A stretch of DNA of 64,000 nucleotides. Source: Gerris lacustris (Eukaryota > Arthropoda > Insecta > Hemiptera > Gerridae). The stretch spans positions 112,100,514 through 112,164,513 of the forward strand of contig OX578277.1 of the NCBI GenBank assembly GCA_951217055.1. The letters run 5' to 3'. A model generated the notes under the pieces. It made no database searches, was not told the DNA's origin, and saw only the letters and a program-made list of their open reading frames with translations. Positions 42,531 to 55,240 of this stretch are shown here, piece after piece; the stretch's first letter is position 1; each line of letters starts with the position of its first letter. The position numbers and the translations under genes were made by a program.

Positions 42531-43625
42531 TCCCTAGCCCTCACGCACGGCCTACTCAATTTAAAATATAATAATAATAATAATAAGGTATATTTGTCAT
42601 AGACATACAGTCTTAATGTTTTAAAATATACCACTTTATTGATATTATAAAATATACCACGATTTCGTGACGGTGTGTTTTGTGACGGTCGTTTCTTCAG
42701 ATTCTCTCCCGGGCTCCAGAGGCTGTAACGTGTCATAAGGAACTTCTTTCCAAAAAATACTAGCTGCCATAACTTTGCTGAAATATAGTAATAAACATAA
42801 AAACTGCTCAACTTCCTGTTAGATTCTAACTTCCTAGTACTAGAGTTACTTTTTTCATGTCATTTTTTACGTGACGGGAATCTCTTCTATTCCCCAGTGC
42901 TAAAATAAATCCATGTTAATAAGTTGGTAATGATCATAATTTTTCTGTACATTCTAAATACGCAAGTTCAGAAATGCAGCATCATCATTTTAAAGTTCAT
43001 TCTGGAGCGTCATTCTTTACCGAAGTCTACAGAAACGATACTTACTTGTAAGGTATAGATGAACTTGTGCATTTCCATTTCCTAATTAGAAAATGCAGTA
43101 GGCGAGGAAACGATTTTCCGGTTAATAAGTTAAAAGGGTTTGAGTAGTACCGGAAAGCGTGGAAGGTTGAAGTACTTGCAAGAGGAAGGAAATGGAAGAG
43201 GTACCTTGGGGTTGTTACAAAATGGCTGGAGATGGTTGATTCAACAGACTCCGGCTGGCTTTGATCTCCTACTTTATCGTGCTACTGTTTGTCTTTTTTT
43301 CTCTCCCTATATATTTTTGTTTAAACCGTTTCTCGGGAAAAAGAAAACAGAGAGGAATAGTGAAAGGCCTGAGGGCCTGAGTGGTTCTCCGTTCAAATCA
43401 AGCGTTGCTTGGGTATCGATCCCTCGCGTACAGTCATCACATCTAGCCACATACCTCTTCACCGTCCAACAATAGACTCCCGACAAATAACAAACAATTC
43501 CAACTCAAGTTCTGCCCTATATATTGTTTACAATGTACATTTTGATATTCTCTTCATCGTTAATATTCAGGTAATAGACCATCTAAACACTCCTTCAGTA
43601 CAAAATAAAACAATAACAAACTGAA
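42531..43625. other. Unique sequence; possible decayed SINE at ~43370-43435
   Basis: GGCCTGAGTGGTTCTCCG (A-box-like) and GGTATCGATCCCTCGCG (weak B-box) lie 30 bp apart. A 111-codon frame covers this region (43140-43475) but resembles no protein that I know. Confidence 0.35.
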
Positions 43626-46085
43626 AACAAGATAACAGGCTACCAAGTCAACAACAAGTTAACTACAATCTGGCTACCAAGCTAACAACAAGTTGACTAC
43701 AATCAGGCTACCAAGCTAACAACAGCAACAAGTTGACTACAATCTGGCTACCAAGCTAACAACAAGTTGACTACAATCAGGCTACCAAGCTAACAACAGC
43801 AACCAGTTGACTACAATCTGGCTACCAAGCTAACAACAGCAACAAGTTGATTGCAGTGAGGTTACCAAGCTAACAACAAGTTGACTAAAATCAGGCTACC
43901 AAGCTAACAACAGCAACAAGTTGATTGCAGTGAGGTTACCAAACTAACAACAAGTTGACTACAGTCAGGCTACCAAGCTAACAACAAGTTGACTACAGTC
44001 AGGCTACCATGCTATCAACAAGTCCACTACAGCCAGGCTACTAATCTTAACAACAAGTTGACTATAGTCAGGTTACTAACAACAAGTTGACTACAGTCAG
44101 GTTACTAAACTAACAACAAGTTGACTATAGCCAGGTTACTAAACTAACAACAAGTTGACTACAGCCAGGTTACTAATCTTAACAACAAGTTGACTGCAAT
44201 GAAGCTACCAAGCTAACAACAAGTTGACTACAGTCAGGCTACCAAGCTAACAAGTCCACTACAGCCAGGCTGCTGATCTTAACAACAAGTTGACTATAGT
44301 CAGGTTACTAAACTAACAACAAGTTGACTGCAATGAAGCTACCAAGCTAACAACAAGTTGACTACAGCCAGGTTACTAATCTTAACAACAAGTTGACTGC
44401 AATGAAGCTACCAAGCTAACAACAAGTTGACTACAGTCAGGCTACCAAGCTAACAAGTCCACTACAGCCAGGCTGCTGATCTTAACAACAAGTTGACTAT
44501 AGTCAGGTTACTAACAACAAGTTGACTACAGTCAGGTTACTAAACTAACAACAAGTTGACTGCAATGAAGCTACCAAGCTAACAACAAGTTGACTACAGC
44601 CAGGTTACTAATCTTAACAACAAGTTGACTGCAATGAAGCTACCAAGCTAACAACAAGTTGACTACAGTCAGGCTACCAAGCTAACAAGTCCACTACAGC
44701 CAGGCTGCTGATCTTAACAACAAGTTGACTATAGTCAGGTTACTAACAACAAGTTGACTACAGTCAGGTTACTAAACTAACAACAAGTTGACTGCAATGA
44801 AGCTACCAAGCTAACAACAAGTTGACTACAGCCAGGTTACTAATCTTAACAACAAGTTGACTGCAATGAAGCTACCAAGCTAACAACAAGTTGACTACAG
44901 TCAGGTTACTAATCTTAACAACAAGTTGACTACAGTCAGGTTACTAAACTAACAACAAGTTGACTATAGCCAGGTTACTAAACTAACAACAAGTTGACTG
45001 CAATGAAGCTACATTGTTGTTAGCTTGGTACTACCAAGCTAACAACAAGTTGACTACAGTCAGGTTACTAATCTTAACAACAAGTTGACTATAGTCAGGT
45101 TACTAACAACAAGTTGACTATAGCCAGGTTACTAAACTAACAACAAGTTGACTGCAATGAAGCTACCAAGCTAACAACAAGTTGACTACAGCCAGGTTAC
45201 TAATCTTAACAACAAGTTGACTGCAATGAAGCTACCAAGCTAACAACAAGTTGACTACAGTCAGGCTACCAAGCTAACAAGTCCACTACAGCCAGGCTGC
45301 TGATCTTAACAACAAGTTGACTATAGTCAGGTTACTAACAACAAGTTGACTACAGTCAGGTTACTAAACTAACAACAAGTTGACTGCAATGAAGCTACCA
45401 AGCTAACAACAAGTTGACTACAGCCAGGTTACTAATCTTAACAACAAGTTGACTGCAATGAAGCTACCAAGCTAACAACAAGTTGACTACAGTCAGGCTA
45501 CCAAGCTAACAAGTCCACTACAGCCAGGCTGCTGATCTTAACAACAAGTTGACTATAGTCAGGTTACTAACAACAAGTTGACTACAGTCAGGTTACTAAA
45601 CTAACAACAAGTTGACTGCAATGAAGCTACCAAGCTAACAACAAGTTGACTACAGCCAGGTTACTAATCTTAACAACAAGTTGACTGCAATGAAGCTACC
45701 AAGCTAACAACAAGTTGACTACAGTCAGGTTACTAATCTTAACAACAAGTTGACTACAGTCAGGTTACTAAACTAACAACAAGTTGACTATAGCCAGGTT
45801 ACTAAACTAACAACAAGTTGACTGCAATGAAGCTACATTGTTATTGTTATTGTTATTGTTGTTAGCTTGGTAGTACCAAGCTAACAACAAGTTGACTACA
45901 GTCAGGTTACTAATCTTAACAACAAGTTGACTATAGTCAGGTTACTAACAACAAGTTGACTATAGCCAGGTTACTAAACTAACAACAAGTTGACTGCAAT
46001 GAAGCTACATTGTTGTTAGCTTGGTACTACCAAGCTAACAACAATTTGACTACAGTCAGGTTACTAAACTAACAACAGGTTGACT
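43626..46085 (+). repeat. 34-bp satellite array with ~232-bp higher-order period
   Basis: Monomer AACAACAAGTTGACTACAGT + CAGGTTACTAAACT. The landmark GTCCACTACAGCCAGGCTGC ending CTGATCTT has its end at 44280, 44483, 44715, 45307 and 45539, giving spacings of 203, 232, 592 and 232 bp. Inverted inserts TTGTTGTTAGCTTGGTA next to CCAAGCTAACAACAA at about 45012-45040, 45858-45882 and 46010-46044 create local hairpins within the array. Confidence 0.95.
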
Positions 46086-46373
46086 GAACTCAATCAGAAG
46101 GGTCATCAGGTTTTATAGTTGTTAATAAAACTCTTTTTACATGATTTAGGTTTGAGCGAGACGTTGCTTAAGTAACGAGGGAGGGAGAGGGGGGGGGGGG
46201 GGGGGGCTCAGAATTAGAAATTAGGAGATGTTCCAAGAGCTGGGAACGTGGCAGCCTGCCTAATGAAGAATATCATAATCTTAACCACCTCCCGAATCTT
46301 TACATTTATCATACGTTTAATTAAACCCAAATGAACTATAACTAAAATTTACTATAATTTCCGCTTTTATATA

Positions 46374-46441
<68 letters not shown>

Positions 46442-46844
46442 AGAGAGAATATTTAAATTTTATGATTATGTAGATGGGTGAGTAAGAGATTTTTCTTTTA
46501 TAAATATTAAATGACCTGGGAAATACTAATTACGTTAAGAGGAAAACTCAGTCTGACCTTGTCATCAGCTGACTTTGCTCCCCGAGAATTTTAATTGGCT
46601 GGTAGCAAGTCAGGGGAAGGGGAAACAAGGGAGTCTGGACTTCGTATCAAAGGTAAAAACAAGTTAATTAATATTAAAATGTAATTGAAACGTTATACAT
46701 GAAAGAAAAGACAAACAATATTAATTAGGTACAATTTATAGGAATGTATCAGGGAAAATATAGTGTTACTACATTATTCAACACTAAAGTCCTGATAAAA
46801 TATATAATACATGGTGTAAATGTAATAGATGACACAAGATTAGA
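46086..46844. other. Unique sequence with poly-G and (AT)n
   Basis: A G-run at about 46190-46207 and an (AT)n tract at 46367-46439. No gene. Confidence 0.7.
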
Positions 46845-47070
46845 GGTAGTCAAATGTGGTTAGAGGTTGTTAGAGATGGTTAGAAGTGGTTTGAAGTGGT
46901 TAGAGGTTGTCAGTGGTGGTTAGAGGTTGTTAGAGATGGTTGAAAGTGGTTTGAAGTGGTTAGAGGTTGTTAGAGATGGTTGGAAGTGGTTTGAAGTGGT
47001 TAGAGGTGGTCAGTGGTGGTTAGAGGTTGTTAGAAATGGTTAAAAGTGGTTAGAAGTGGTTAGAGGTGGT
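46845..47070 (+). repeat. TGGTTAGAGG decamer array, first (diverged)
   Basis: About 20 imperfect decamers (TGGTTAGAGG, TGGTTAGAAG, TGGTTTGAAG, TTGTTAGAGA), with a short continuation at 47698-47740 beyond an inserted MITE. It is the reverse complement of the array at 52442-53566. Confidence 0.9.
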
Positions 47071-47697
47071 TTAACCCTTTAAGGAGTGGTGGTTTGCCTG
47101 GCAAACCGCCCCCTTTTGCTCCGAATGGCGCACTACTGTTTTCTTTCTAATTTCTAAAATTAGAGTTGCAAATCTCATCTGTGGGATCAAGAATGGCCCC
47201 AGAATATTATTTTTTAACATTTTAGCCCCCCTTCCATAAAAAAAAAAAATCAATGTTTTTAGGTGGTTTCTAGGAGAACCCACCAATCAATTGGGGATTT
47301 GTACTTCTGATGACCTTGGCAAAAATTATATTGTCTGTAAGGTTAGGTGGTTTACATCCTTTACCACCTTTAAGTAGGTGGTTAACGGAATGAACCACCA
47401 AACCTCTAAGGCAACGTAATTTATTAAATTTTCACAACTCAAGCTAACAATCTGCAAATAACTCGAGAGCGCTAATAAATTATTATAAAAACTCAATATT
47501 ACATCAAAACTGGTAGTATAATGAGTATTTTGACAAAAATCCGCTCTAAGAAATTGCTTCTATGAGCCACAATAAAATAAAAACTGGAGACATGTCATCG
47601 AAAACACACGTGTAGAGATGGTCAGGTGGTAAACCGCGGAAACCACGAATCCACTGTAACTTTTTTTTTATTTTTTGCCTGAGCCTTAAAGGGTTAA
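47071..47697. mobile_element. piggyBac-type MITE (619 bp) in decamer array
   Basis: TTAA at 47071-47074 and 47694-47697 flanks 47075-47693, whose ends are CCCTTTAAGGAGTGG and GAGCCTTAAAGGG. A TTAA duplication and CCC/GGG termini define the piggyBac pattern. Subterminal GGTTTGCC/GGCAAACC and GGTGGTTT motifs recur inside. The flanking array supplies the target: decamer variants such as TGGTTTAAAG contain TTAA. Related copy at 60898-61509 in reverse. Confidence 0.88.
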
Positions 47698-47740
47698 AGT
47701 GGATAGAAATGGTTTAAAGTGGTTAGAGGTCAGAGGTGTT

Positions 47741-48180
47741 GGGGTGTCAGCTGTATAAATAGTATTTTTAGCCTTTGTAACCGTTCACAACCACCATTTC
47801 ACATAATTAGCTACTTAATAATATATGGCGAATCTTTGTGTTAAACCTTAGCTAAGTTTGGGATCGAACCTGTGACTTCAAGTTTTCAAACATATATGAT
47901 AGGTATGACCTTCCTGGGATCCTGAAACTAAATATAATGTCATTTAACTTGTTGTTAGGAGTGTCCCGACGACCTAAAACACACGAAGTAATTTGTTATT
48001 GCCAAGCTAAAGCAACTACATTAGTGTAGCTCGACGTTATTCACATTTATTCTAATAAAAGTAAATGTTTATTTTGATTTTTTGGTCTTCAAATAGATAT
48101 AATTACTTATCGAAATAGATATCTAAATTAATTTGACTTTTTTTCTAAATATAAAATAAAGCCCATTGCATCGGACCTAA
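47741..48180. other. Unique AT-rich; weak SINE-like B-box at ~47859
   Basis: The minus strand has GGTTCGATCCCA at 47859-47870, without a convincing A-box. Otherwise nothing recognised. Confidence 0.35.
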
Positions 48181-48189
48181 GGGCTTTTT

Positions 48190-51100
48190 AATTAAATTTT
48201 GTCTCTTCTAAGCGCAGTAGGAGGGCAGTAAAGTTACGGCCCAGATGCTGCTGCTAAATCGTTTGCAAATATAATCTCTCATCACAGCACAGTAAGGATA
48301 TTTGGATGACTGTGAGTTATGGCTCAGATGCTGCTGCTAAATCGGTTGCTAATATAATCTCTCATCACAGCACAGTAAGGTTATTTGGATGACTGTGAGT
48401 TTTGGCTCAGATGCTGCTGCTAAATCGGTTGCTAATATAATCTCTCATTACAGCACAGTAAGGTTATTTAGATGACTGTGAGTTATGGCTCAGATGCTGC
48501 TGCTAAATCGGTTGCTAATATAATCTCTCATCACAGCACAGTAAGTTTATTTAGATGACTGTGAGTTATGGCTCAGATGCTGCTGCTAAATCGGTTGCTA
48601 ATATAATCTCTCATCACAGCACAGTAAGTTTATTTAGATGACTGTGAGTTATGGCTCAGATGCTGCTGCTAAATCGGTTGCTAATATAATCTCTCATCAC
48701 AGCACTGTAAGGTTATTTTGATGACTGTAAGTTATGGCTCAGATGCTGCTGCTAAATCGGTTGCTAATATAATCTCTCATCACAGCACAGTAAGTTTATT
48801 TAGATGACTGTGAGTTATGGCTCAGATGCTGCTGCTAAATCGGTTGCTAATATAATCTCTCATTACAGCACAGTAAGGTTATTTAGATGACTGTGAGTTA
48901 TGGCTCAGATGCTGCTGCTAAATCGGTTGCTAATATAATCTCTCATCACAGCACAGTAAGTTTATTTTGATGACTGTGAGTTTTGGCTCAGATGCTGCTG
49001 CTAACTCGGTTGCTAATATAATCTCTCATCACAGCACTGTAAGGTTATTTTGATGACTGTAAGTTATGGCTCAGATGCTGCTGCTAAATCGGTTGCTAAT
49101 ATAATCTCTCATCACAGCACAGTAAGGTTATTTTGATGACTGTAAGTTATGGCTCAGATGCTGCTGCTAAATCGGTTGCTAATATAATCTCTCATCACAG
49201 CACAGTAAGGTTATTTTGATGACTGTAAGTTATGGCTCAGATGCTGCTGCTAAATCGGTTGCTGATATAATCTCTCATCACAGCACAGTAAGGTTATTTG
49301 GATGACTGTGAGTTTTGGCTCAGATGCTGCTGCTAAATCGGTTGCTAATATAATCTCTCATTACAGCACAGTAAGGTTATTTTGATGACTGTAAGTTATG
49401 GCTCAGATGCTGCTGCTAAATCGGTTGCTGATATAATCTCTCATCACAGCACAGTAAGGTTATTTTGATGACTGTAAGTTATGGCTCAGATGCTGCTGCT
49501 AAATCGGTTGCTGATATAATCTCTCATCACAGCACAGTAAGGTTATTTGGATGACTGTGAGTTTTGGCTCAGATGCTGCTGCTAAATCGGTTGCTAATAT
49601 AATCTCTCATTACAGCACAGTAAGTTTATTTAGATGACTGTGAGTTATGGCTCAGATGCTGCTGCTAAATCGGTTGCTAATATAATCTCTCATTACAGCA
49701 CAGTAAGGTTATTTAGATGACTGTGAGTTATGGCTCAGATGCTGCTGCTAAATCGGTTGCTAATATAATCTCTCATCACAGCACAGTAAGTTTATTTTGA
49801 TGACTGTGAGTTTTGGCTCAGATGCTGCTGCTAACTCGGTTGCTAATATAATCTCTCATCACAGCACAGTAAGGTTATTTTGATGACTGTGAGTTATGGC
49901 TCAGATGCTGCTGCTAACTCGGTTGCTAATATAATCTCTCATCACAGCACAGTAAGGTTATTTTGATGACTGTGAGTTATGGCTCAGATGCTGCTGCTAA
50001 ATCGGTTGCTGATATAATCTCTCATCACAGCACAGTAAGGTTATTTTGATGACTGTGAGTTATGGCTGAGATGCTGTTGCTAAATCGGTTGCTAATATAA
50101 TCTCTCATCACAGCACAGTAAGGTTATTTTGATGACTGTGAGTTATGGCTCAGATGCTGCTGCTAAATCGGTTGCTGATATAATCTCTCATCACAGCACA
50201 GTAAGGTTATTTTGATGACTGTGAGTTATGGCTGAGATGCTGTTGCTAAATCGGTTGCTAATATAATCTCTCATCACAGCACAGTAAGGTTATTTTGATG
50301 ACTGTGAGTTATGGCTGAGATGCTGTTGCTAAATCGGTTGCTAATATAATCTCTCATTACAGCACAGTAAGGTTATTTAGATGACTGTGAGTTATGGCTC
50401 AGATGCTGCTGCTAAATCGGTTGCTAATATAATCTCTCATCACAGCACAGTAAGTTTATTTTGATGACTGTGAGTTTTGGCTCAGATGCTGCTGCTAACT
50501 CGGTTGCTAATATAATCTCTCATCACAGCACAGTAAGGTTATTTTGATGACTGTGAGTTATGGCTCAGATGCTGCTGCTAACTCGGTTGCTAATATAATC
50601 TCTCATCACAGCACAGTAAGGTTATTTTGATGACTGTGAGTTATGGCTCAGATGCTGCTGCTAAATCGGTTGCTGATATAATCTCTCATCACAGCACAGT
50701 AAGGTTATTTTGATGACTGTGAGTTATGGCTGAGATGCTGTTGCTAAATCGGTTGCTAATATAATCTCTCATCACAGCACAGTAAGGTTATTTTGATGAC
50801 TGTGAGTTATGGCTCAGATGCTGCTGCTAAATCGGTTGCTGATATAATCTCTCATCACAGCACAGTAAGGTTATTTTGATGACTGTGAGTTATGGCTGAG
50901 ATGCTGTTGCTAAATCGGTTGCTAATATAATCTCTCATCACAGCACAGTAAGGTTATTTTGATGACTGTGAGTTATGGCTCAGATGCTGCTGCTAAATCG
51001 GTTGCTGATATAATCTCTCATCACAGCACAGTAAGGTTATTTTGATGACTGTGAGTTATGGCTCAGATGCTGCTGCTAAATCAATTGCTAATAAATAATT

Positions 51101-51365
51101 TTCCTTCACAGCAGAGTAAGGTTATTTTGATGCTCAGATGCTGCTGCTAAATCAGTTGCTAATAAATCATTTCCTTCACAGCAGAGTTGGGTTATATTAA
51201 TGAATGTGAGTAACGGCTCAGATGCTGCTGGTACCTAAATTGTTGCTATTAAATAAAATGGTGTTTCGTAACAGCAGAGTAAGATTGCGAGCGCAGTAAA
51301 GTTACTGTAACGACTGTGAATTACGGCTCAGATGCTTCTGGTAAATCTGTTGCTAATAAATGTGT
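48190..51365 (+). repeat. 83-bp satellite array (~37 units) with higher-order structure
   Basis: Monomer: GGCTCAGATGCTGCTGCTAA, ATCGGTTGCTAATATAATCT, CTCATCACAGCACAGTAAGG, TTATTTTGATGACTGTGAGT, TAT. A marked variant (AGTTTATTTTGA followed by CTAACTCGG) ends at 48970, 49800 and 50464, spacings of 830 and 664 bp, i.e. exactly 10 and 8 monomers. Units degrade past 51080 and before 48240. No coding frame is maintained. Confidence 0.97.
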
Positions 51366-52441
51366 AAATGTATATATTTATCCTTTCATCGAGATATTAG
51401 AAGAGGTTAAAAATAAGTAATAAAAGTACATACATCGATTCGGACAGTTTAAATTTCTTGTGAGAAAATTCGACATCAGCAAGAAATAGACCGTGTTATT
51501 TGTCTCTTTATGACTTTATAGTTGAAATAAACAAACACATTTAGCTCTTATATTTATACTAGTATTCTGACATGTTAATAGCGGTGTTTAGAAGTATCGA
51601 TTGGAACAAATCGATATATTTGACGGACGTGCTGTGGTTGGACATTTAGGGCGACGGTCGAGCTTATATCGACCGGCTAAGCTTGGAAAAACAAGAAAAA
51701 TCCACGAGAAAAACAAACAAGACACTCGTATTCACTTGGGCTGCCCAAATAATGTTCAGATTGTTATCGAATGAAAAGTTTTTCCATTTGAAGATAATTG
51801 GATTTGATTTGCGGCCCTGGAATTTGCGGACCCCCCCCCCCCCTTCCTTTGGAGTATATTGAAAGTTATTTTTCGTGTTAGTACTTGAGTAAGAGAAAGT
51901 TATCTAAAGCGAGACAAGTTTACTTTGGAAAAGTGCAGCTTCAGTCGCGTCCCAAGATTTCCCGAGACTCGTCTTCTCTCCGGAAAAAACTTTGAAAATC
52001 TAATTTTCATGGGATTCGTTCTGGTTTTATCTTGGTCAATCCCTTCTGTTTTTACAATTCTTAGCTAATACTTGTAAAATTAGCAGTGGAGTGAGGAAAA
52101 TCTACTGCAATATTTTAGTAAAATATGAATTTTCCGACAATAATAAAACAAAACAAATTATTCAAGACGACGCACTATTCCCCCATCTGGTTCAGAAAAT
52201 ATGTAAATGGAAACGAGAGAAGGGAATGAATACTGATATATTTATTTTTCTATGTTGCTGTAATTCAACAGATTGAAGCTGCGTATCTTAATTAATTCAT
52301 TAAGTTATGAAAGCTAAGTAAGATAAAAGGTGTCAACTACTCCAAAGTAATGATCCACTAGCAATTATTGAAGCTAATAAAACAATTATAGGCAATATTG
52401 TTTTAAAAATATTTCTAATTTCCAAGATTACTTTTATAATC
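51366..52441. other. Unique sequence, poly-C at 51831-51843
   Basis: About 1.1 kb without recognised gene or element. A short frame at 52091-52276 has no support. Confidence 0.4.
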
Positions 52442-53566
52442 TCTAATATCACCTCTAACCACCTCTAACCATCTCTAACCACCTCTAACCATCTCTAACC
52501 ACCTCTAACCACCTCTAACCACCTCTAACCACCTCTAACTACCTCTAACTACCTCTAACCACCTCTAACCACCTTTAACCACCTCTAACCACCTCTAACC
52601 ACCTCTAACCACCTCTACCACCTCTAACCACCTCTAACTACCTCTAACCACCTTTAACCACCTCTTACCACCTCTAACCACCTCTAACCACCTCTAACCA
52701 CCTCTAACCATCTCTAACCACCTCTAACCACCTCTAACCACCTCTAACCACCTCTAACCATCTCTAACCATCTCTAACCACCTCTAACCACCTCTAACCA
52801 CCTCTAACCATCTCTAACCATCTCAAACCACCTCTAACCATCTCTAACCACCTCTAACCACCTCTAACCATCTCTAACCACCTCTAACCACCTCTAACCA
52901 CCTCTAACCACCTCTAACCACCTCTAACCACCTCTAACCACCTTTAACCACCTCTAACCACCTCTAACCACCTCTAACCACCTCTAACCACCTCTAACCA
53001 CCTCTAACCACCTCTAACCACCTCTAACCACCTCTAACCACCTCTAACCACCTCTAACCACCTCTAACCACCTCTAACCACCTCTAACCATCTCTAACCA
53101 CCTCTAACCACCTCTAACCACCTCTAACCATCTCTAACCACCTCTAACCACCTCTAACCACCTCTAACCATCTCTAACCACCTCTAACCACCTCTAACCA
53201 CCTCTAACTACCTCTAACCATCTCTAACCATCTCTAACCACCTCTAACCATCTCTAACCACCTCTAACCACCTCTAACCATCTCTAACCACCTCTAACCA
53301 TCTCTCACAATCTCTAACCTCCTCTAACCACCTCTAACCACCTCTAACCACCTCTAACCACCTCTAACCACCTCTAACCACCGCTAACCACCTCTAACCA
53401 CCTCTAACCACCTCTAACCACCTCTAGCCACCTCTAACCACCTCTAACCACCTCTAACCACCTCTAACCACCTCTAACCACCTCTAACCATCTCTAACCA
53501 CCTCTAACCACCTCTAACCATCTCTCACCATCTCTAACCACCTTTAACCACCTCTAACCACCTCTA
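52442..53566 (-). repeat. TGGTTAGAGG decamer array, second (~112 units, homogeneous)
   Basis: On the plus strand CCTCTAACCA repeats with almost no indels, the commonest variant being TCTCTAACCA. Its right end runs directly into TGGTTGTTATGTACAGT, an interior segment of the Helitron-like family. Confidence 0.97.
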
Positions 53567-53794
53567 TGGTTGTTATGTACAGTGTTGTTATGTACAGTTT
53601 TGTCATATTTTCATTTAGGAGGGGGGTAAAATGGAAAATACAGAAAAATTTATAATACAGAAAGATTTCTGAAAAACATATTGTAATTATTTAAAATATT
53701 GTGTAACTTAAATGAAAATGTAATATTCTTGTAATTGTTTAAATAAAATATATATATAAAATCAAAAAAATCAAAAAAAATATTATAATCAATA
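53567..53794 (+). repeat. Helitron-family interior fragment
   Basis: Contains GTTGTTATGTACAGTTTTG and GGAGGGGGGTAAAATGGAAA, blocks found in the Helitron-like elements, and then AT-rich DNA. Confidence 0.65.
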
Positions 53795-54306
53795 TCTATA
53801 TAAATAAAAATGAATATTTGTTTATCTGTGTCATCCGATTGTGATGAAACTTTGGGGAACGGTGACGCATGCCTGGAAAGGTTTCTGAGTTTGTAAAACT
53901 ATGTTTAAATTTTGGTACACAGGGGTACGGGGTACAAATGTCAAAGTAATAAAAACCTTTAATGATGCGCATATCCTTGAAAAGCTCTTTAAGAGTACAG
54001 TAATTATTGTTATGTACATTTTTGTTATATTTTCATTTAGGAGGGGTTAAAATGGTAAATACAGGAATAACATTATAATATATATATATATATAAATAAA
54101 AATGAATGTTTGTTTATCTGGTTGTCTCTTATGCCAATATTGTATATTGTACAAGTATGTATTGTAAACTGTAATGCAAATTTATCGTCTAAGGCAACAT
54201 TATTTAACTAAATAAAGTATTTATAAGGTTATTCAAAGGTAGCAGCTATACATTTGTTATATTATTAATGTTTATTTGGCGATACGAAGTTCGCCCGGTC
54301 AGCTAG
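53795..54306 (+). mobile_element. Helitron-like non-autonomous element (512 bp)
   Basis: Begins TCTATATAAATAAAAATGAA after A (53794) and ends TTCGCCCGGTCAGCTAG before T (54307). A second internal start-like segment, TATAAATAAAAATGAATGTT, near 54090 suggests nesting. Interior shared with 25.0-26.0 kb. No Rep/helicase. Confidence 0.8.
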
Positions 54307-54371
54307 TAATATTATATTTAAAAAGAAATAAAATCCCACTTTTATAAATCATGCACTAAAAAGGAATAAAA

Positions 54372-54967
54372 TAGACTGCCAATTGGTGTGGCACATAGCT
54401 TCCTCGCATCCTATCCACGTACTTTATTGATTTTACACTTTTACAAGCCATTATTGTCTAATTGATTTAATTGTTTCCCCCGTTTTTTTTTTTAAATCTG
54501 TCATAATTGTTTGGATTTTTTACATAAATTAAAGTATAAATTTGCAAAAGGTAAAGAGCGCAGATGTTTCAAATTAATCTAGGGCTATCTGCGGACTACT
54601 TTCAATTAACTATAAAAGTTTCATACAAATCAGATATGTACTTTTGAAGCTGTAGCTGTAAATAGATGTATGTTTGTGCGCATGTGGAAGAGAAACAAAT
54701 TAGCGCAGAAGGTTGAAACTTATATGGGACCAACATTAAGCTAATTATTACCTACCATCCAAATTTCAGTGTAGTTTTTAGGATATGTTGGTTCGCAAAA
54801 ATTGAACGACAGACCGACAGACCGACAGACAGACACGGAACCAAAAATGTTCCCTGATGTCTGAAACGGATTTCTGTCTGGGAATTTTTGAAATCGGAGA
54901 CCTAAAATTTTTTCGTTCTTCAGAACTATCACATAACTTCCGTTACCTTCGGTAAGCTCGGAAGCAA
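54372..54967 (-). repeat. Dispersed repeat family F1, full length, reverse
   Basis: GACTGCCAATTGGTGTGGCA to the terminal hairpin (54936-54965), with (GACA)-type run at 54807-54836. Mirror image of 2345-2955. Confidence 0.82.
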
Positions 54968-54989
54968 AACACATTTTTTGCTTCCGAGC

Positions 54990-55240
54990 TGTTTGTCTCA
55001 TTAAATAGGTGAAGTTAGATTTTTTCCCCGACCAAAAATTCCAATTTTAAATTTTAAGTTCACGTTTACGCGAGCGTAGCTCGTGAACACTTGGACGGAT
55101 AACGTTGTCCAACGAACTCATCCTGGGCATTGGTAAAATGAACATGTCTACCAAATTTCATCAAAATCGGTTGACATTTACTCAAGTTATCGTCGCACGT
55201 TTCATTATTCGCGGACACACAGCCCGACAGACAGACAGAC
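54990..55240 (+). repeat. Dispersed repeat family F2
   Basis: Contains CTTGGACGGATAACGTTGTC, CCAAATTTCATCAAAATCGG and a GACA run, in the same order as 6220-6560. Confidence 0.7.

Noticed and set aside
43140..43475. 111-codon frame
   Set aside because: No domain recognised, overlaps a possible decayed SINE, and no exon borders of quality.
52442..53566. True telomere array
   Set aside because: The unit is ten bases, not TTAGG, and the array is internal with other elements on both sides. Only a possible distant relation is noted.
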